64,000 bases of DNA from Aliiroseovarius marinus (GTDB taxonomy: Bacteria; Pseudomonadota; Alphaproteobacteria; Rhodobacterales; Rhodobacteraceae), in the NCBI RefSeq assembly GCF_004360145.1, contig NZ_SAIT01000003.1, positions 310,001 to 374,000 on the forward strand, in the 5' to 3' direction. Position 1 is the stretch's first letter; each line of letters begins with the position of its first letter. Of the stretch, positions 10,497 through 19,846 are shown in pieces. The notes beneath the pieces are model-generated. The model did not search any database, was not told the DNA's origin, and worked only from the letters and a program-made list of their open reading frames with translations. The position numbers and the translations under genes were made by a program.

Positions 10497-11545
10497 CCAA
10501 ACATCTCTTCCAGATCGACGGTGCTGCAGGTGTTCAGGTCGCTGCGATGCGCGGCAAGGAAAGCTTTGGCGGCCTGACGCCCGGCTTCTTTCAACCGTGA
10601 CAACATCACGGCGGTTGGGATCAGTTTGGTCGCGATGGACAGGTCCCGCATCAAGGCGTCATCCGCAATCATATGCACCAGCACGTCCCGCATCTGGTCC
10701 GAGGACATCTGCCCCTCGGCAATCAGGCGTTTTACAAAGCTGATCGCCCGCAACTCGCGCAGAAGCGACGAGTTAAAGCTAATCTCGTTGATGCGGTTCT
10801 GGATGTCCTGCCCGGTGGTGGGCACGTCCGGCCGGAACAGTGGGTTGATATTCACCACGACCACATCGGCAGGCAGCGCGCGGTCAAACAGCGGAAACAG
10901 CGCCGGGTTGCCGGTATAACCGCCATCCCAATAGGCCTCGACCGTGCCTGTTTTTGGATCCTCCAACTCGACCGCTTGGAACAGCGTTGGCAGGCAAGCC
11001 GACGCAAGGATCGCCTCGGTCGAGATCTCGTCGCCCTGAAACACTCGGATCTTACCGGTCCGCACATTGGTGGCCGAGACATGCAGCTTGGGACCGGTAT
11101 CGGCGCAGACCTGTTCGAAGTCGAACGCCTCCACCACCGATTTCAGCGGGTTCGCATAAAACGGACCATAGGCGTAAGGGCTGACCACGCGGCTGGCCAT
11201 GTCGGCCCACGCGAAAACCGGCGTCGCTTCCAACGCTTGGCTGATCAGGTCACTGTGCGGGGCGAACTGGGCAAACCATGTGGTCAGGCGCAGGTCATTG
11301 ACCCCCGCCAGACGATGCCACAGCGCATCCAGAGACGCCCGTGCCGCGTCGCGGTCATTGCCTTTGCCATCCGCGACCAACCCCGCCTTTACGGCAGCGC
11401 CGTTCAAGGCCCCCGCCGACGTGCCCGAGATTGCGGCGATCTCGATCCCTTCATCTTCCAGAAGGCAATCCAGCACGCCCCACGTGAAGGCACCATGCGC
11501 GCCTCCACCCTGCAGGGCCAGATTGATCCGCTTGGGCGAGGCCAT
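10493..11545 (-). CDS. Patatin-like phospholipase/esterase
   Basis: 350 residues. The patatin catalytic features are all present: the oxyanion loop GGGAHG near residue 15, the nucleophile GTSAG near residue 42, and the DGG dyad aspartate near residue 207. In relatives, genes of this family next to bdhA are linked to polyhydroxybutyrate metabolism. Here the gene starts two bases after the bdhA stop, so a role beside hydroxybutyrate use is plausible but inferred. The ATG at 11545 (MASPKRINLAL) is used because the frame before it reads back into bdhA. Confidence 0.9.
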   Translation of the reverse strand: MASPKRINLALQGGGAHGAFTWGVLDCLLEDEGIEIAAISGTSAGALNGAAVKAGLVADGKGNDRDAARASLDALWHRLAGVNDLRLTTWFAQFAPHSDLISQALEATPVFAWADMASRVVSPYAYGPFYANPLKSVVEAFDFEQVCADTGPKLHVSATNVRTGKIRVFQGDEISTEAILASACLPTLFQAVELEDPKTGTVEAYWDGGYTGNPALFPLFDRALPADVVVVNINPLFRPDVPTTGQDIQNRINEISFNSSLLRELRAISFVKRLIAEGQMSSDQMRDVLVHMIADDALMRDLSIATKLIPTAVMLSRLKEAGRQAAKAFLAAHRSDLNTCSTVDLEEMFG

Positions 11546-11547
11546 GT

Positions 11548-12333
11548 TTACAGAGCCGTCCAGCCACCATCGACCGAGATCGTCGTGCCGGTGATCTGCG
11601 CTGCAGCGTCCGAGCACAGGAAGGTGGCAGTGCCGCCCATCTGCTCGACGGTAGCGAAATCCTTGGACGGCTGACGGGCCAGCATCACCTCGCGCACCAC
11701 CTGATCGCGGTCCATGCCGTGGGTTTTCATCTGATCCGGGATCTGGCTTTCGACCAGCGGGGTCAGCACATAGCCGGGGCAGATCGCGTTTGCCGTGATC
11801 GGATCCTCGGCGGTTTCCAGCGCCACAGTCTTGGTCAGCCCGACCACGCCGTGCTTCGCGGCGATATAGGCGGATTTATAGGGTGACGCGGTCAGACCAT
11901 GCGCCGAGGCGATGTTGATTACCCGGCCCCAGCCATTGGCGCGCATCATTGGCACGGCAGCAGCAGTGGTGTGGAAGGCTGAGCTGAGATTGATCGCGAT
12001 GATCGCGTTCCACTTGTCGATGGAGAAGTCCTCGACCGGGGCAACGTGCTGAATGCCGGCGTTGTTCACCAGGATATCGCAGCGCCCGGCCTTGTCGATC
12101 AGGGCGCGGCAAGCCTCGGCGTCGGACATGTCCGCCTGAATATAGCGCGCGGTTACGCCGAATTCTTGGGCGATCTCAGCGGCAATGGCGTGGTCTTCAG
12201 GCGAATCGGTGAACGAGTTCAGCACAACATCTGCACCGGCACGCGCCAGTTCCTTGGCGACCCCAAGGCCGATGCCCGAGTTCGATCCGGTGATGACGGC
12301 TGTTTTGCCTTCCAGTGACATGGTGATGGCCAT
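11548..12333 (-). CDS. bdhA: D-3-hydroxybutyrate dehydrogenase
   Basis: 261 residues, short-chain dehydrogenase that interconverts 3-hydroxybutyrate and acetoacetate with NAD. It has TGSNSGIG for cofactor binding, NNAG, and the Ser...YIAAK catalytic motif. The segment SAHGLTASPYKSAYIAAKHGVVGLTK is typical of BdhA. The start at 12333 has AAGGAG six bases upstream. It heads an operon with the patatin gene. Confidence 0.93.
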   Translation of the reverse strand: MAITMSLEGKTAVITGSNSGIGLGVAKELARAGADVVLNSFTDSPEDHAIAAEIAQEFGVTARYIQADMSDAEACRALIDKAGRCDILVNNAGIQHVAPVEDFSIDKWNAIIAINLSSAFHTTAAAVPMMRANGWGRVINIASAHGLTASPYKSAYIAAKHGVVGLTKTVALETAEDPITANAICPGYVLTPLVESQIPDQMKTHGMDRDQVVREVMLARQPSKDFATVEQMGGTATFLCSDAAAQITGTTISVDGGWTAL

Positions 12334-12498
12334 ATTGGGGCTCCTTATCCACAAGCATAAATCTGTTGCGGTGCAGCATAACGCAAGGATTCCAAGGCAC
12401 CAGTGCTTTCACGCGGGGAAAGTTACCTTTGGAATCACCCGATTCTTCATCGGGTTCACAACGCGCTTTGCGCGATCACGTCATCCCGGATTCGCCAT

Positions 12499-12575
12499 AA
12501 AAAAAACGCCCGCACAAGGCGGGCGTAAAGTTATTGAGGCAGGTTTCATACAGGCAAGAAACCTATCGAGCAGTG
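12499..12575 (-). ncRNA. Probable small RNA of about 75 nt
   Basis: The minus strand has a -35 TTGGAT (12609-12604), a 17-base spacer, and a -10 TATAAA (12586-12581), so transcription should begin near 12575. The predicted RNA has a 7-bp hairpin (arms 12558-12564 and 12541-12547), a single-stranded GCCTCAATAACTTT segment, and an 8-bp GC-rich terminator hairpin (12519-12526 with 12506-12513) followed by eight T. No protein gene lies between promoter and terminator. No known RNA family was recognised. Confidence 0.6.
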
Positions 12576-12580
12576 CATTC

Positions 12581-12609
12581 TTTATAAGCGGTTAGGCGCC
12601 TTTATCCAA
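12581..12609 (-). promoter_or_regulatory. Sigma-70-type promoter of the small RNA
   Basis: TTGGAT, 17 bases, TATAAA on the minus strand. This is 4/6 and 5/6 matches to the consensus with ideal spacing. It sits about 80 bases upstream of, and divergent from, the oligopeptide-binding protein gene. Confidence 0.55.
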
Positions 12610-12686
12610 GCTAAAAGTTTGAAAAGGCGGATTTCCACCTCTAGTGTTTCCCCAGATAAATCAGGGACGTGAAGGATTGTTTCGCA

Positions 12687-14507
12687 ATGAGAACTAATAT
12701 GACCCAGAAGCTTCGCGGGATGATCGCAACAGGCGTTGTGACGCTGTCGACGGTGCTGGCCGCACAAGCCGAACCGCAGCATGGCATCGCGATGTATGGC
12801 GACCCCGCCCTGCCCGCTGATTTCACCGCCCTGCCCCATGTAAACCCCGACGCGCCCAAAGGGGGCCGCATCGTGTTCGCCGAGGCTGGCAGCTTTGACA
12901 GCCTGCATCCCTACATCCGCAAAGGCAGCACGCCGTGGCAGTTGCGTTTCATGCTGGCCGAAAGCCTGATGGGCCGCAGCTATGACGAGCCCTTCACGCT
13001 TTATGGCCTGCTGGCCGAGACCATCGAGACCGACGACGCCCGCACTTGGGTCGAGTTCACGCTGCGCGAAGAGGCCGCGTTCTCGGACGGCACCCCCGTC
13101 ACCGTGGACGACGTGATGTGGTCCTACGAGACGCTGGGCACCAAGGGGCACCCGCGCTATCACGGGGCGTGGAACAAGATTGAAACGATGGAGCAAACTG
13201 GCCCGCGCTCGATCAAGTTCACCTTCAACACCGAAGACCGCGAATTACCCCTGATCTTGGGCATGCGCCCGATCTTGCAGAAAGCCCAGTGGGAGGCCGC
13301 GAATTTTGACGAGTCCGGCGTGGACGTTCTGCCCATCACCTCGGGGCCTTACATGATTGGCGATTTCGAGCCCGGTCGCTATCTGACCCTGAAACGGAAC
13401 CCCAATTACTGGGGCAAGGACGTGCCCTTTATGAAAGGTCAGGCCAATCTGGATGAAATCCGCTTTGACTATTACGGCGATGGCGGCGTGACGTTTGAAG
13501 CCTTCAAGGCCGGCGAAGCCAACACCCACCGCGAAACCAACGCGCATAAATGGGCCACGCAGTTCAACTTCCCGGCAGTTGAATCGGGCGACATCGTTCT
13601 GTCCGACATCCCGCATCAGCGCCCGACCGGCATCAAGGGCTATGTGATGAACACCCGCCGCCCGGCGTTCCAAGACATCCGCGTACGGGATGCCATGATC
13701 CATGCGTTCAACTTCGAATTCATCAACCAGACGATCCACGGCAACACGAAACGCCGCATCCAGTCCTATTTCCACAACTCGGTTCTGGGCATGGCCCCCG
13801 GTGAAGAGGCCCAAGGCCAGGTGCGTGCGCTGCTGGATGGGCTGGCGGGTAACATCCCCCCCGGCGCGATCGAGGGCTACAGCCTGCCTGTGTCGGACGG
13901 CTCCGAACGCAACCGCGCGGGCATCCGCGCCGCGATGGGCCTGATGGAAGAAGCGGGCTGGACCGTGCAAGATGGCGTGATGAAGAACGCAGCAGGCGAT
14001 CCCTTCACCTTCGAGATCCTTCTGAAGTCCGGTGCCGATGAAAACCGGCAAGAGATCGAGATATTCTCGGCCGCGCTGTCGCGATTGGGCATTACGCCGA
14101 CGATCACCTCGGTCGATAGTGCGCAGTATAAAGAACGCACCACCGCGTTTGATTTTGACATGGCCTATTACTGGCGCGGTCTGTCGCTGTCTCCGGGCAA
14201 TGAACAGAAGCTTTACTGGGGTGGCGAGAGCGCCGACACCGAAGGCTCACGCAACTGGATGGGTGTGAAAAACCCGGCCATCGACGCGCTGATCGACGCC
14301 ATGCTGACGGCCGAGGATCAGGACGGCTTCCGCGCCGCCGTAAAGGCCTTGGACCGCGTCCTGACCGCCAGCCGTTTCGTCATTCCGCTGGGCTATAGCG
14401 AACTGTCGCATGTCGCCCACGCCAAGGAACTGCACTTCCCCGAGCGCATCCCGATGTATGGCGACTATCTGGGCTTCCAGCCAGAAATCTGGTGGTACGA
14501 GGATTAA
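12687..14507 (+). CDS. Periplasmic oligopeptide-binding protein (ABC transporter, family 5)
   Basis: About 606 residues. A signal peptide (hydrophobic MIATGVVTLSTVLAAQA) is followed by HGIAMYGDPALPADFTALPHVNPDAPKGG, typical of YejA-type oligopeptide-binding proteins. Later motifs include TSGPYMIGDFEPGRYLTLKRNPNYWG. It should capture peptides or similar solutes. No permease or ATPase gene is adjacent, so it is an orphan. The start is uncertain: GTG 12669, ATG 12687 and ATG 12699 are in frame. 12687 has a GAAGGA ten bases upstream. Confidence 0.85.
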   Translation: MRTNMTQKLRGMIATGVVTLSTVLAAQAEPQHGIAMYGDPALPADFTALPHVNPDAPKGGRIVFAEAGSFDSLHPYIRKGSTPWQLRFMLAESLMGRSYDEPFTLYGLLAETIETDDARTWVEFTLREEAAFSDGTPVTVDDVMWSYETLGTKGHPRYHGAWNKIETMEQTGPRSIKFTFNTEDRELPLILGMRPILQKAQWEAANFDESGVDVLPITSGPYMIGDFEPGRYLTLKRNPNYWGKDVPFMKGQANLDEIRFDYYGDGGVTFEAFKAGEANTHRETNAHKWATQFNFPAVESGDIVLSDIPHQRPTGIKGYVMNTRRPAFQDIRVRDAMIHAFNFEFINQTIHGNTKRRIQSYFHNSVLGMAPGEEAQGQVRALLDGLAGNIPPGAIEGYSLPVSDGSERNRAGIRAAMGLMEEAGWTVQDGVMKNAAGDPFTFEILLKSGADENRQEIEIFSAALSRLGITPTITSVDSAQYKERTTAFDFDMAYYWRGLSLSPGNEQKLYWGGESADTEGSRNWMGVKNPAIDALIDAMLTAEDQDGFRAAVKALDRVLTASRFVIPLGYSELSHVAHAKELHFPERIPMYGDYLGFQPEIWWYED

Positions 14508-14521
14508 GCTTGAACTGACTT

Positions 14522-14570
14522 CGGGCGGCGGCTAGGCATCGCGCAACGCGATCATCTGCCGCCCGGAGGT
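14522..14570 (+). promoter_or_regulatory. Structured leader abutting the ribosome binding site of the ACR3-type gene
   Basis: Arms CGGGCGGC (14522-14529) and GCCGCCCG (14558-14565) enclose an inner hairpin ATCGCG/CGCGAT (14538-14552). The outer 3' arm runs straight into GGAGGT (14565-14570), four bases before the ATG. It could be the terminator remnant of the upstream gene or a translation-controlling fold. Confidence 0.45.
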
Positions 14571-14573
14571 CTC

Positions 14574-15593
14574 ATGGGTATTTTCGAACGCTTTCTGTCC
14601 GTCTGGGTCGCCTTGTGCATCATTGCGGGCGTATTACTGGGCAACTTGATGCCCAGCCTTTTCCAAACCATCGCAGCGCTTGAGATTTCCAAGGTGAACC
14701 TTGTGGTCGCCGTGCTGATCTGGGTGATGATCTATCCGATGATGGTGCAGGTCGATTTCGCGTCGATCAAGGATATCGGTCGCCGCCCCAAGGGGCTGGT
14801 GCTGACGCTGGTGATCAACTGGCTGATCAAACCCTTCACCATGGCAGCCCTTGGCTGGCTGTTCTTCCGGGTGATCTTTGCCGGTCTGGTCGAGCCTGAA
14901 ACCGCCAATGAATATATCGCGGGCATGATCCTGTTGGGCGTGGCGCCCTGCACGGCGATGGTCTTTGTCTGGAGCCAACTGACCAAGGGCGATCCGGCCT
15001 ATACACTGGTGCAGGTCAGCGTGAATGACGTGATCATGATCTTCGCCTTCGCCCCCATTGCCGCCTTCCTTCTGGGCATCTCGGACGTCACTGTCCCGTG
15101 GGAGACGCTGCTGCTGTCCGTCATCCTGTATGTTGTTCTGCCGCTCGCGGCTGGCATCGTGACCCGCGCGCGCTTGATCAAAGCAGGCCCCGCCGCACTG
15201 GACGCTTTCCTTGCCCGTCTGAAGCCGTGGTCCGTGGTGGGCCTGCTGGCGACCGTCGTTCTGCTGTTTGGTTTTCAAGCGCAGACCATTCTGGCGAAAC
15301 CGCTGGCCATCGTGCTGATCGCCGTGCCGCTGCTAATCCAGACCTATGGGATCTTCGCCATCGCCTATGGCGCCGCGAAGGCAATGAAGCTGCCGCATAA
15401 CATCGCGGCACCCGCCTGCATGATCGGCACGTCAAATTTCTTTGAACTGGCGGTGGCCGTGGCAATCTCGCTCTTCGGCCTGAACTCGGGCGCGGCTTTG
15501 GCCACGGTGGTCGGTGTGTTGGTCGAAGTACCCGTCATGCTGTCGCTGGTGGCAATCGCCAACCGCACCCGCCATTGGTTCCCAAGCAGCTAA
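14574..15593 (+). CDS. ACR3 family arsenite efflux permease
   Basis: 339 residues with about ten membrane spans. It carries the ACR3 signature [36 protein letters not shown]. The cysteine in APCTAM is the conserved one needed for arsenite transport in characterised members. No arsenate reductase is adjacent. One lies at 52.5 kb. An excellent GGAGGT ribosome binding site precedes the ATG. Other BASS-superfamily substrates cannot be excluded. Confidence 0.88.
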   Translation: MGIFERFLSVWVALCIIAGVLLGNLMPSLFQTIAALEISKVNLVVAVLIWVMIYPMMVQVDFASIKDIGRRPKGLVLTLVINWLIKPFTMAALGWLFFRVIFAGLVEPETANEYIAGMILLGVAPCTAMVFVWSQLTKGDPAYTLVQVSVNDVIMIFAFAPIAAFLLGISDVTVPWETLLLSVILYVVLPLAAGIVTRARLIKAGPAALDAFLARLKPWSVVGLLATVVLLFGFQAQTILAKPLAIVLIAVPLLIQTYGIFAIAYGAAKAMKLPHNIAAPACMIGTSNFFELAVAVAISLFGLNSGAALATVVGVLVEVPVMLSLVAIANRTRHWFPSS

Positions 15594-15596
15594 CCC

Positions 15597-16223
15597 TTAG
15601 GTCAGCGAGGTCACCCACAGGATCATCGCATCCTCTTCGCTGACCGAAATCACGTTGTGCCCCATCGAGGCATCGTAATAGGCGCTGTCACCACGCCGCA
15701 TCTCGACCGGCTCGTAGAACTCGGTGATCAGGTGGATCGCGCCGGTCAGGACATAGAGGAACTCCTCGCCGTCATGACGGACCCAGCCGTCAAACTCATC
15801 AAAAGACCGGGCGCGGACACGGGCGCGATAAGGTAGCATGGCCTTCTTCGTCAACGCCCCCGCCAGCATCTCGTGCTCGTAGGTGGTGGTGGGGTGCGAC
15901 GCCCCCTCGCCCGATTTTGTCACCGCCATCCGGCCCGACACCTGCGCCGATTTCGGCGCGGTGAACAGCTGTGGCACCGAAATCTCAAGCCCCACTGCCA
16001 GCTTTTTCAGCGCCTCATAGGTGGGCGACATCTGACCGTTCTCGATCTTCGACAGAGTCGAGCGTGCAAGGCCCGCCTGCCCCGCCGCTTGCTCTAACGT
16101 CCAGCCGCGCGACTTGCGCAGCTCGCGCACACGTTCGCCCAAGTTCAACGGATTGGGGTCGGGCAAGTCTTCCCCGGTTTCGCGGGCAAGCTTGATCAGG
16201 CTGGGTTGGTCGGCTTTGGTCAT
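15597..16223 (-). CDS. XRE-family regulator with C-terminal cupin domain
   Basis: 208 residues. The helix-turn-helix is at about residues 30-85 (LGERVRELRKSRGWTLEQAAGQAGLARSTLSKIENG). A cupin sensor domain follows (EFLYVLTGAIHLITEFYEPVEMRRGDSAYYDASMGHNV). Such regulators usually control a neighbouring catabolic gene and bind a small ligand in the cupin. It is divergent from the acyl-CoA ligase gene 78 bases away, its likely target. The start at 16223 follows GGAAGGGGT. Confidence 0.9.
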   Translation of the reverse strand: MTKADQPSLIKLARETGEDLPDPNPLNLGERVRELRKSRGWTLEQAAGQAGLARSTLSKIENGQMSPTYEALKKLAVGLEISVPQLFTAPKSAQVSGRMAVTKSGEGASHPTTTYEHEMLAGALTKKAMLPYRARVRARSFDEFDGWVRHDGEEFLYVLTGAIHLITEFYEPVEMRRGDSAYYDASMGHNVISVSEEDAMILWVTSLT

Positions 16224-16301
16224 ACCCCTTCCATACAGACAATCTGCGCTGATGCAACCACGTGGCTTGCATCCGTGGCCATCCCTTGGCAAATCAGAAC
16301 G

Positions 16302-17846
16302 ATGATCTCGGAACTCACGCCCTCCTCCCCGCTTGCCCCCGCCCCAACGCCCTTCAACATGGCGGAATACGTGCTGCAACACGCGGATCGACTAGGCGAC
16401 AAGGTGGCGTTGAGGATCGTCTCGGCGGGGACTGAAGGTGCCGCGACATGGACCTATGCTCAGCTGGAACGCGCTGTGCGCGGTGTTGCGACGGGTCTTC
16501 TGAACCATGGGCTTCAGCCCGGAGATCGCGTGCTGCTGCGCCTTGGCAATACGGTCGACTTCCCGCTGGGCTTTCTGGGCGCCATCGCCGCAGGGCTGGT
16601 GCCGATCCCCAGCTCGTCTCAGCTGACCCAATCCGAGATCACGCGCATGGCCGATCTGGTCTCACCAGCGCTGATCATCGCAGATCCCGGCATCGCCCTA
16701 CCCGCGCCTGCGCCCTGCAAGGTTATCGATACAGAGACCCTGCATAGTTTCGCCGACCTGCCCCCGGCCCCCTATCACCAAGGCAGCCCCGAGCGCCCCG
16801 CCTATATCATCTTCACCTCGGGCACCTCGGGCCAAGCGCGCGCCGTGCTGCATGCCCACCGCGCGATCTGGGCGCGACAGATGATGTGGGATGGCTGGTA
16901 CGGGATCACCGAAGGTGACCGCGTGATGCATGCCGGCGCGTTTAACTGGACTTATACGCTGGGAACTGGGCTGATGGATCCGTGGTCCGTCGGCGCCACC
17001 GCGCTGATCCCGGCGGCAGGCAGTACGCCGGACGACCTGTCCACGCTGCTCAGCCGCAAGAACGTCACAATCTTCGCCGCCGCCCCCGGTGTGTATCGCC
17101 AAATGCTGAAAAACGACCTGCCTGCGCTTCCCAACCTGCGCCATGGACTGTCGGCGGGCGAGAAACTGCCCGATGTCACCCGCGCCCGGTGGGAGGAGCA
17201 GTCAGACACCCCCATTCACGAAGCCTTTGGCATGTCTGAATGCTCCACCTTCATCTCGGGATCGCCCGCACGGCCCTCGCCGGACGGCGCGCTGGGCTTT
17301 GGGCAGGCGGGGCGGCACTTGGCCGTCCTAGGCGCAGACGGCGCACCGGTTCCCTTGGGCACCGCAGGTACCCTTGCCATCCACCGCAGAGACCCCGGAT
17401 TGATGCTGGAATACCTGAACGCGCCCGAGGCTACTGCCGCGAAGTTTCAGGGCGACTGGTTCCTGACCGGTGACAGCGCCTCGATGTCCGAAACTGGCGC
17501 CTTCACCTATGAAGGCCGCTCGGACGACATCATGAACGCGGGCGGCTATCGCGTCTCGCCGATCGAGGTCGAAGCCGTCATGGCCCAGCATCCCGGCATC
17601 AGCGAGGCTGCTTGCGTTGAAGTTTCCGTGAAGGCGGATGCATCTGTGATCGGGTGTTTCTATATCCCCACCGAAGCCCCCCTTTCTGACGACGAGCTGT
17701 CCCGACATGCCCATGCCCTTTTGGCCCATTACAAATGCCCGCGCCTGTTCCGGCCGGTCGACAGCCTGCCGCGATCCACAAATAACAAGCTGTCGCGCGC
17801 CACTTTACGCCTGTTGGTTGACCAGACCGACAAAGATATCACCTGA
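16302..17846 (+). CDS. Acyl-CoA synthetase (AMP-forming), benzoate-CoA ligase-like
   Basis: 514 residues, ANL superfamily. The P-loop IIFTSGTSGQARAVLH is near residue 167, the A5 motif HEAFGMSECSTFIS near 307, and the hinge/A8 motif YEGRSDDIMNAGGYRVSPIEVE near 405. The catalytic lysine region near the C-terminus is STNNKLSRATLR. The enzyme joins a carboxylic acid to CoA through an acyl-AMP. The compact, benzoate-ligase-like layout suggests an aromatic or short-chain acid. The start at 16302 avoids overlap with the divergent regulator. Confidence 0.88.
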   Translation: MISELTPSSPLAPAPTPFNMAEYVLQHADRLGDKVALRIVSAGTEGAATWTYAQLERAVRGVATGLLNHGLQPGDRVLLRLGNTVDFPLGFLGAIAAGLVPIPSSSQLTQSEITRMADLVSPALIIADPGIALPAPAPCKVIDTETLHSFADLPPAPYHQGSPERPAYIIFTSGTSGQARAVLHAHRAIWARQMMWDGWYGITEGDRVMHAGAFNWTYTLGTGLMDPWSVGATALIPAAGSTPDDLSTLLSRKNVTIFAAAPGVYRQMLKNDLPALPNLRHGLSAGEKLPDVTRARWEEQSDTPIHEAFGMSECSTFISGSPARPSPDGALGFGQAGRHLAVLGADGAPVPLGTAGTLAIHRRDPGLMLEYLNAPEATAAKFQGDWFLTGDSASMSETGAFTYEGRSDDIMNAGGYRVSPIEVEAVMAQHPGISEAACVEVSVKADASVIGCFYIPTEAPLSDDELSRHAHALLAHYKCPRLFRPVDSLPRSTNNKLSRATLRLLVDQTDKDIT

Positions 17847-17900
17847 CCTCTTCCCAAACCTATCAATCCCAGATAGAGCTAACCGCTATAGGAGTATCAT

Positions 17901-18569
17901 ATGATCCGTCTGGACATTTTCTCTGATCCGATCTGCCCATGGTGCTACATCGGAAAAGCGAGATTAGATTTTGCATTGGAAAGCCGCCCTGATCACCCGT
18001 TTCAGGTGCAGTGGCATCCCTTCCAGCTGAACCCGGAAATGCCGCCCGAAGGCATGGATCGACGCACCTATCTGGAAACCAAGTTTGGTGGTCAGGAAAA
18101 GGCCGTGAAAGCCTATATGCCAGTGATCGAAGAAGCCGCCGCTTCTGGGGTCGAGATCAATCTGGAAGCCATCAAGCGCACGCCAAACACGATGAACGCG
18201 CATCGCGTAATCCATTGGGCGGGTCTTGAGGGCAAACAAAACGCGGTGGTCGACCGCCTGTTCCGCGCCTATTTCGTCGAAGGACGTGATCTTGGCGACA
18301 ATGAAGTCCTATGCGACATCGCCGCCAGCGCCGGAATGGATGGCGAGATGGTCGCCCGTCTACTGGCGTCGTCAGCGGATGCAAGCGACCTTCTGGCCCG
18401 CGACATGGATGCACGCCATAAAGGGGTGAACTCGGTCCCGACCTTCCTAATCGCAAACCAGCACGTGGTGCCCGGGGCGCAACCGATCAAACTATGGCAG
18501 CAAGTGATTGACGACATCATGGCGCAACTGGACGCTGCCGATGTTCAAAGTGGGACGCCCATTCAGTGA
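17901..18569 (+). CDS. DsbA-family (FrnE-like) thiol oxidoreductase
   Basis: 222 residues without a signal peptide, so cytoplasmic. The thioredoxin-fold active site is CPWC at residues 14-17 (SDPICPWCYIGKAR). The GVNSVPTFLI segment near 175 carries the cis-proline. FrnE-like proteins act as disulfide isomerases or 2-hydroxychromene-2-carboxylate isomerase-like enzymes. The substrate is unknown. It is followed at once by an MFS pump gene that overlaps or abuts its stop. Confidence 0.9.
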   Translation: MIRLDIFSDPICPWCYIGKARLDFALESRPDHPFQVQWHPFQLNPEMPPEGMDRRTYLETKFGGQEKAVKAYMPVIEEAAASGVEINLEAIKRTPNTMNAHRVIHWAGLEGKQNAVVDRLFRAYFVEGRDLGDNEVLCDIAASAGMDGEMVARLLASSADASDLLARDMDARHKGVNSVPTFLIANQHVVPGAQPIKLWQQVIDDIMAQLDAADVQSGTPIQ

Positions 18570-18574
18570 GGCTG

Positions 18575-19786
18575 ATGGCCAACCCTCCAGTCGAGCCATT
18601 GCGCTTGCGGGAATACGTGCTGTTGATGGCAGCTCTGTTTTCGATGGTGGCGTTCTCGATCGACTCGATCCTGCCCGCGCTGCCCGAGATCGCCTCCCTA
18701 CTGGTGCCAGACGACGTCAACCGCGCGCAGCTTTTGATCAGCTCATTCGTGATTGGCGCGGGTGCTGGGCAGTTGATCTTTGGCCCCTTGTCTGACGCGA
18801 TCGGACGACGTTGTTCGCTGGCGCTGGGCATGTTGTTGTACATGTTCGCAGCCTTCGCGGCCCTCTGGGCGCAATCGCTTGAGGCGCTTCTGTTCTGGCG
18901 TTTCATCCAAGGTCTGGGCGCCGCTGGCCCGCGCACCTGTGCTATGGCGATGACCCGAGACCTTTACGAAGGGCGCCAGATGGCGCGCGTCAACTCGATG
19001 GCCTTCACCTTCTTTGTCCTCGTCCCGGCCGTTGCTCCCCTGATCGGCCAATGGATCGTTCTGGGCTTTGGCTGGCGGCACATGTTCACCACATATATCG
19101 TGGTGGCCATCGCCATTCTGACCTGGTTCCTTCTGCGCCAACCCGAAACGCTGGCACCTGAACGCCGCCGCCCACTATCCCCCAGACCGACACTGGAAGC
19201 CTTTGTAATCGTTATGAAAAGCCGGGTCACGCTGCTCTATATGGGCGTGATTACATTTGCCTTTGCCCAGTTGATCGCCTTCATCAGTTCTGCCCAGCAG
19301 ATCTTTGTCGACGTGCTTGGGGCGGGTACGAAATGGCCGGTCTATTTCGCGCTGATCACGGTGTTTTCGGCGGCCTCCGGCCTTTTGAACGCGCGGCTGG
19401 TGATGCGGATTGGGATGCGCCGCTTGGCGCAAGCGGGCTTTGCCACGCAGACGGTTCTGGCAGGTCTGACCCTGACCTTCTGGTGCATGTACGAGCCGCA
19501 AGGGCATAGCGCGCTGGCCATCTTCTGCCTCTGGGCCACCACCCTGTTCTTCCTGAACGGGCTGAGCTTTGGCAACCTGAACGCGCTGGCGATCCAACCG
19601 CTTGGCCATGTCGCCGGAACCGCGAGCGCGATCATCGGCGCGCTTCCGACCGTGGCGGCAATGGCGATTGCCGCGCCCATTGGGTTGGCTTTCAACGGCA
19701 CGCCCCTGCCCCTGATGACCGGTGTCACGATCTGTTCGGGCCTTGCGCTGGCGCTGATGCAGTTTGATCGCAAGAACGACCACTAA
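18575..19786 (+). CDS. Bcr/CflA-type MFS efflux transporter
   Basis: 403 residues with twelve predicted spans. It has the drug:H+ antiporter motifs SIDSILPALPEIA at the first span, GQLIFGPLSDAIGRR between spans 2 and 3, and RFIQGLGAAGPRTCAMAMTRDL (motif C-like) after. It is probably a small-molecule exporter of the inner membrane. The ATG at 18575 is preceded by GAGG. A GTG at 18566 overlapping the upstream stop is an alternative start. Confidence 0.9.
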   Translation: MANPPVEPLRLREYVLLMAALFSMVAFSIDSILPALPEIASLLVPDDVNRAQLLISSFVIGAGAGQLIFGPLSDAIGRRCSLALGMLLYMFAAFAALWAQSLEALLFWRFIQGLGAAGPRTCAMAMTRDLYEGRQMARVNSMAFTFFVLVPAVAPLIGQWIVLGFGWRHMFTTYIVVAIAILTWFLLRQPETLAPERRRPLSPRPTLEAFVIVMKSRVTLLYMGVITFAFAQLIAFISSAQQIFVDVLGAGTKWPVYFALITVFSAASGLLNARLVMRIGMRRLAQAGFATQTVLAGLTLTFWCMYEPQGHSALAIFCLWATTLFFLNGLSFGNLNALAIQPLGHVAGTASAIIGALPTVAAMAIAAPIGLAFNGTPLPLMTGVTICSGLALALMQFDRKNDH

Positions 19787-19792
19787 AACTAA

Positions 19793-19827
19793 AAAAGCCG
19801 CCCAAGCCAATTGGCGGGGCGGCTTTT
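19793..19827. terminator. Bidirectional terminator between MFS gene and betB
   Basis: The 11-base arms AAAAGCCGCCC (19793-19803) and GGGCGGCTTTT (19817-19827) pair perfectly, with A- and T-runs at both ends. It serves both converging genes. The loop contains a further GCCAATTGGC palindrome. Confidence 0.85.
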
Positions 19828-19846
19828 CTGATTTGATAGCAGCGGC

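Noticed and set aside
12582-13196. 204-codon minus-strand frame overlapping the small-RNA promoter
   Set aside because: Antisense to the oligopeptide-binding protein gene. Its end runs into the -10 box of the small RNA, and it has no ribosome binding site.
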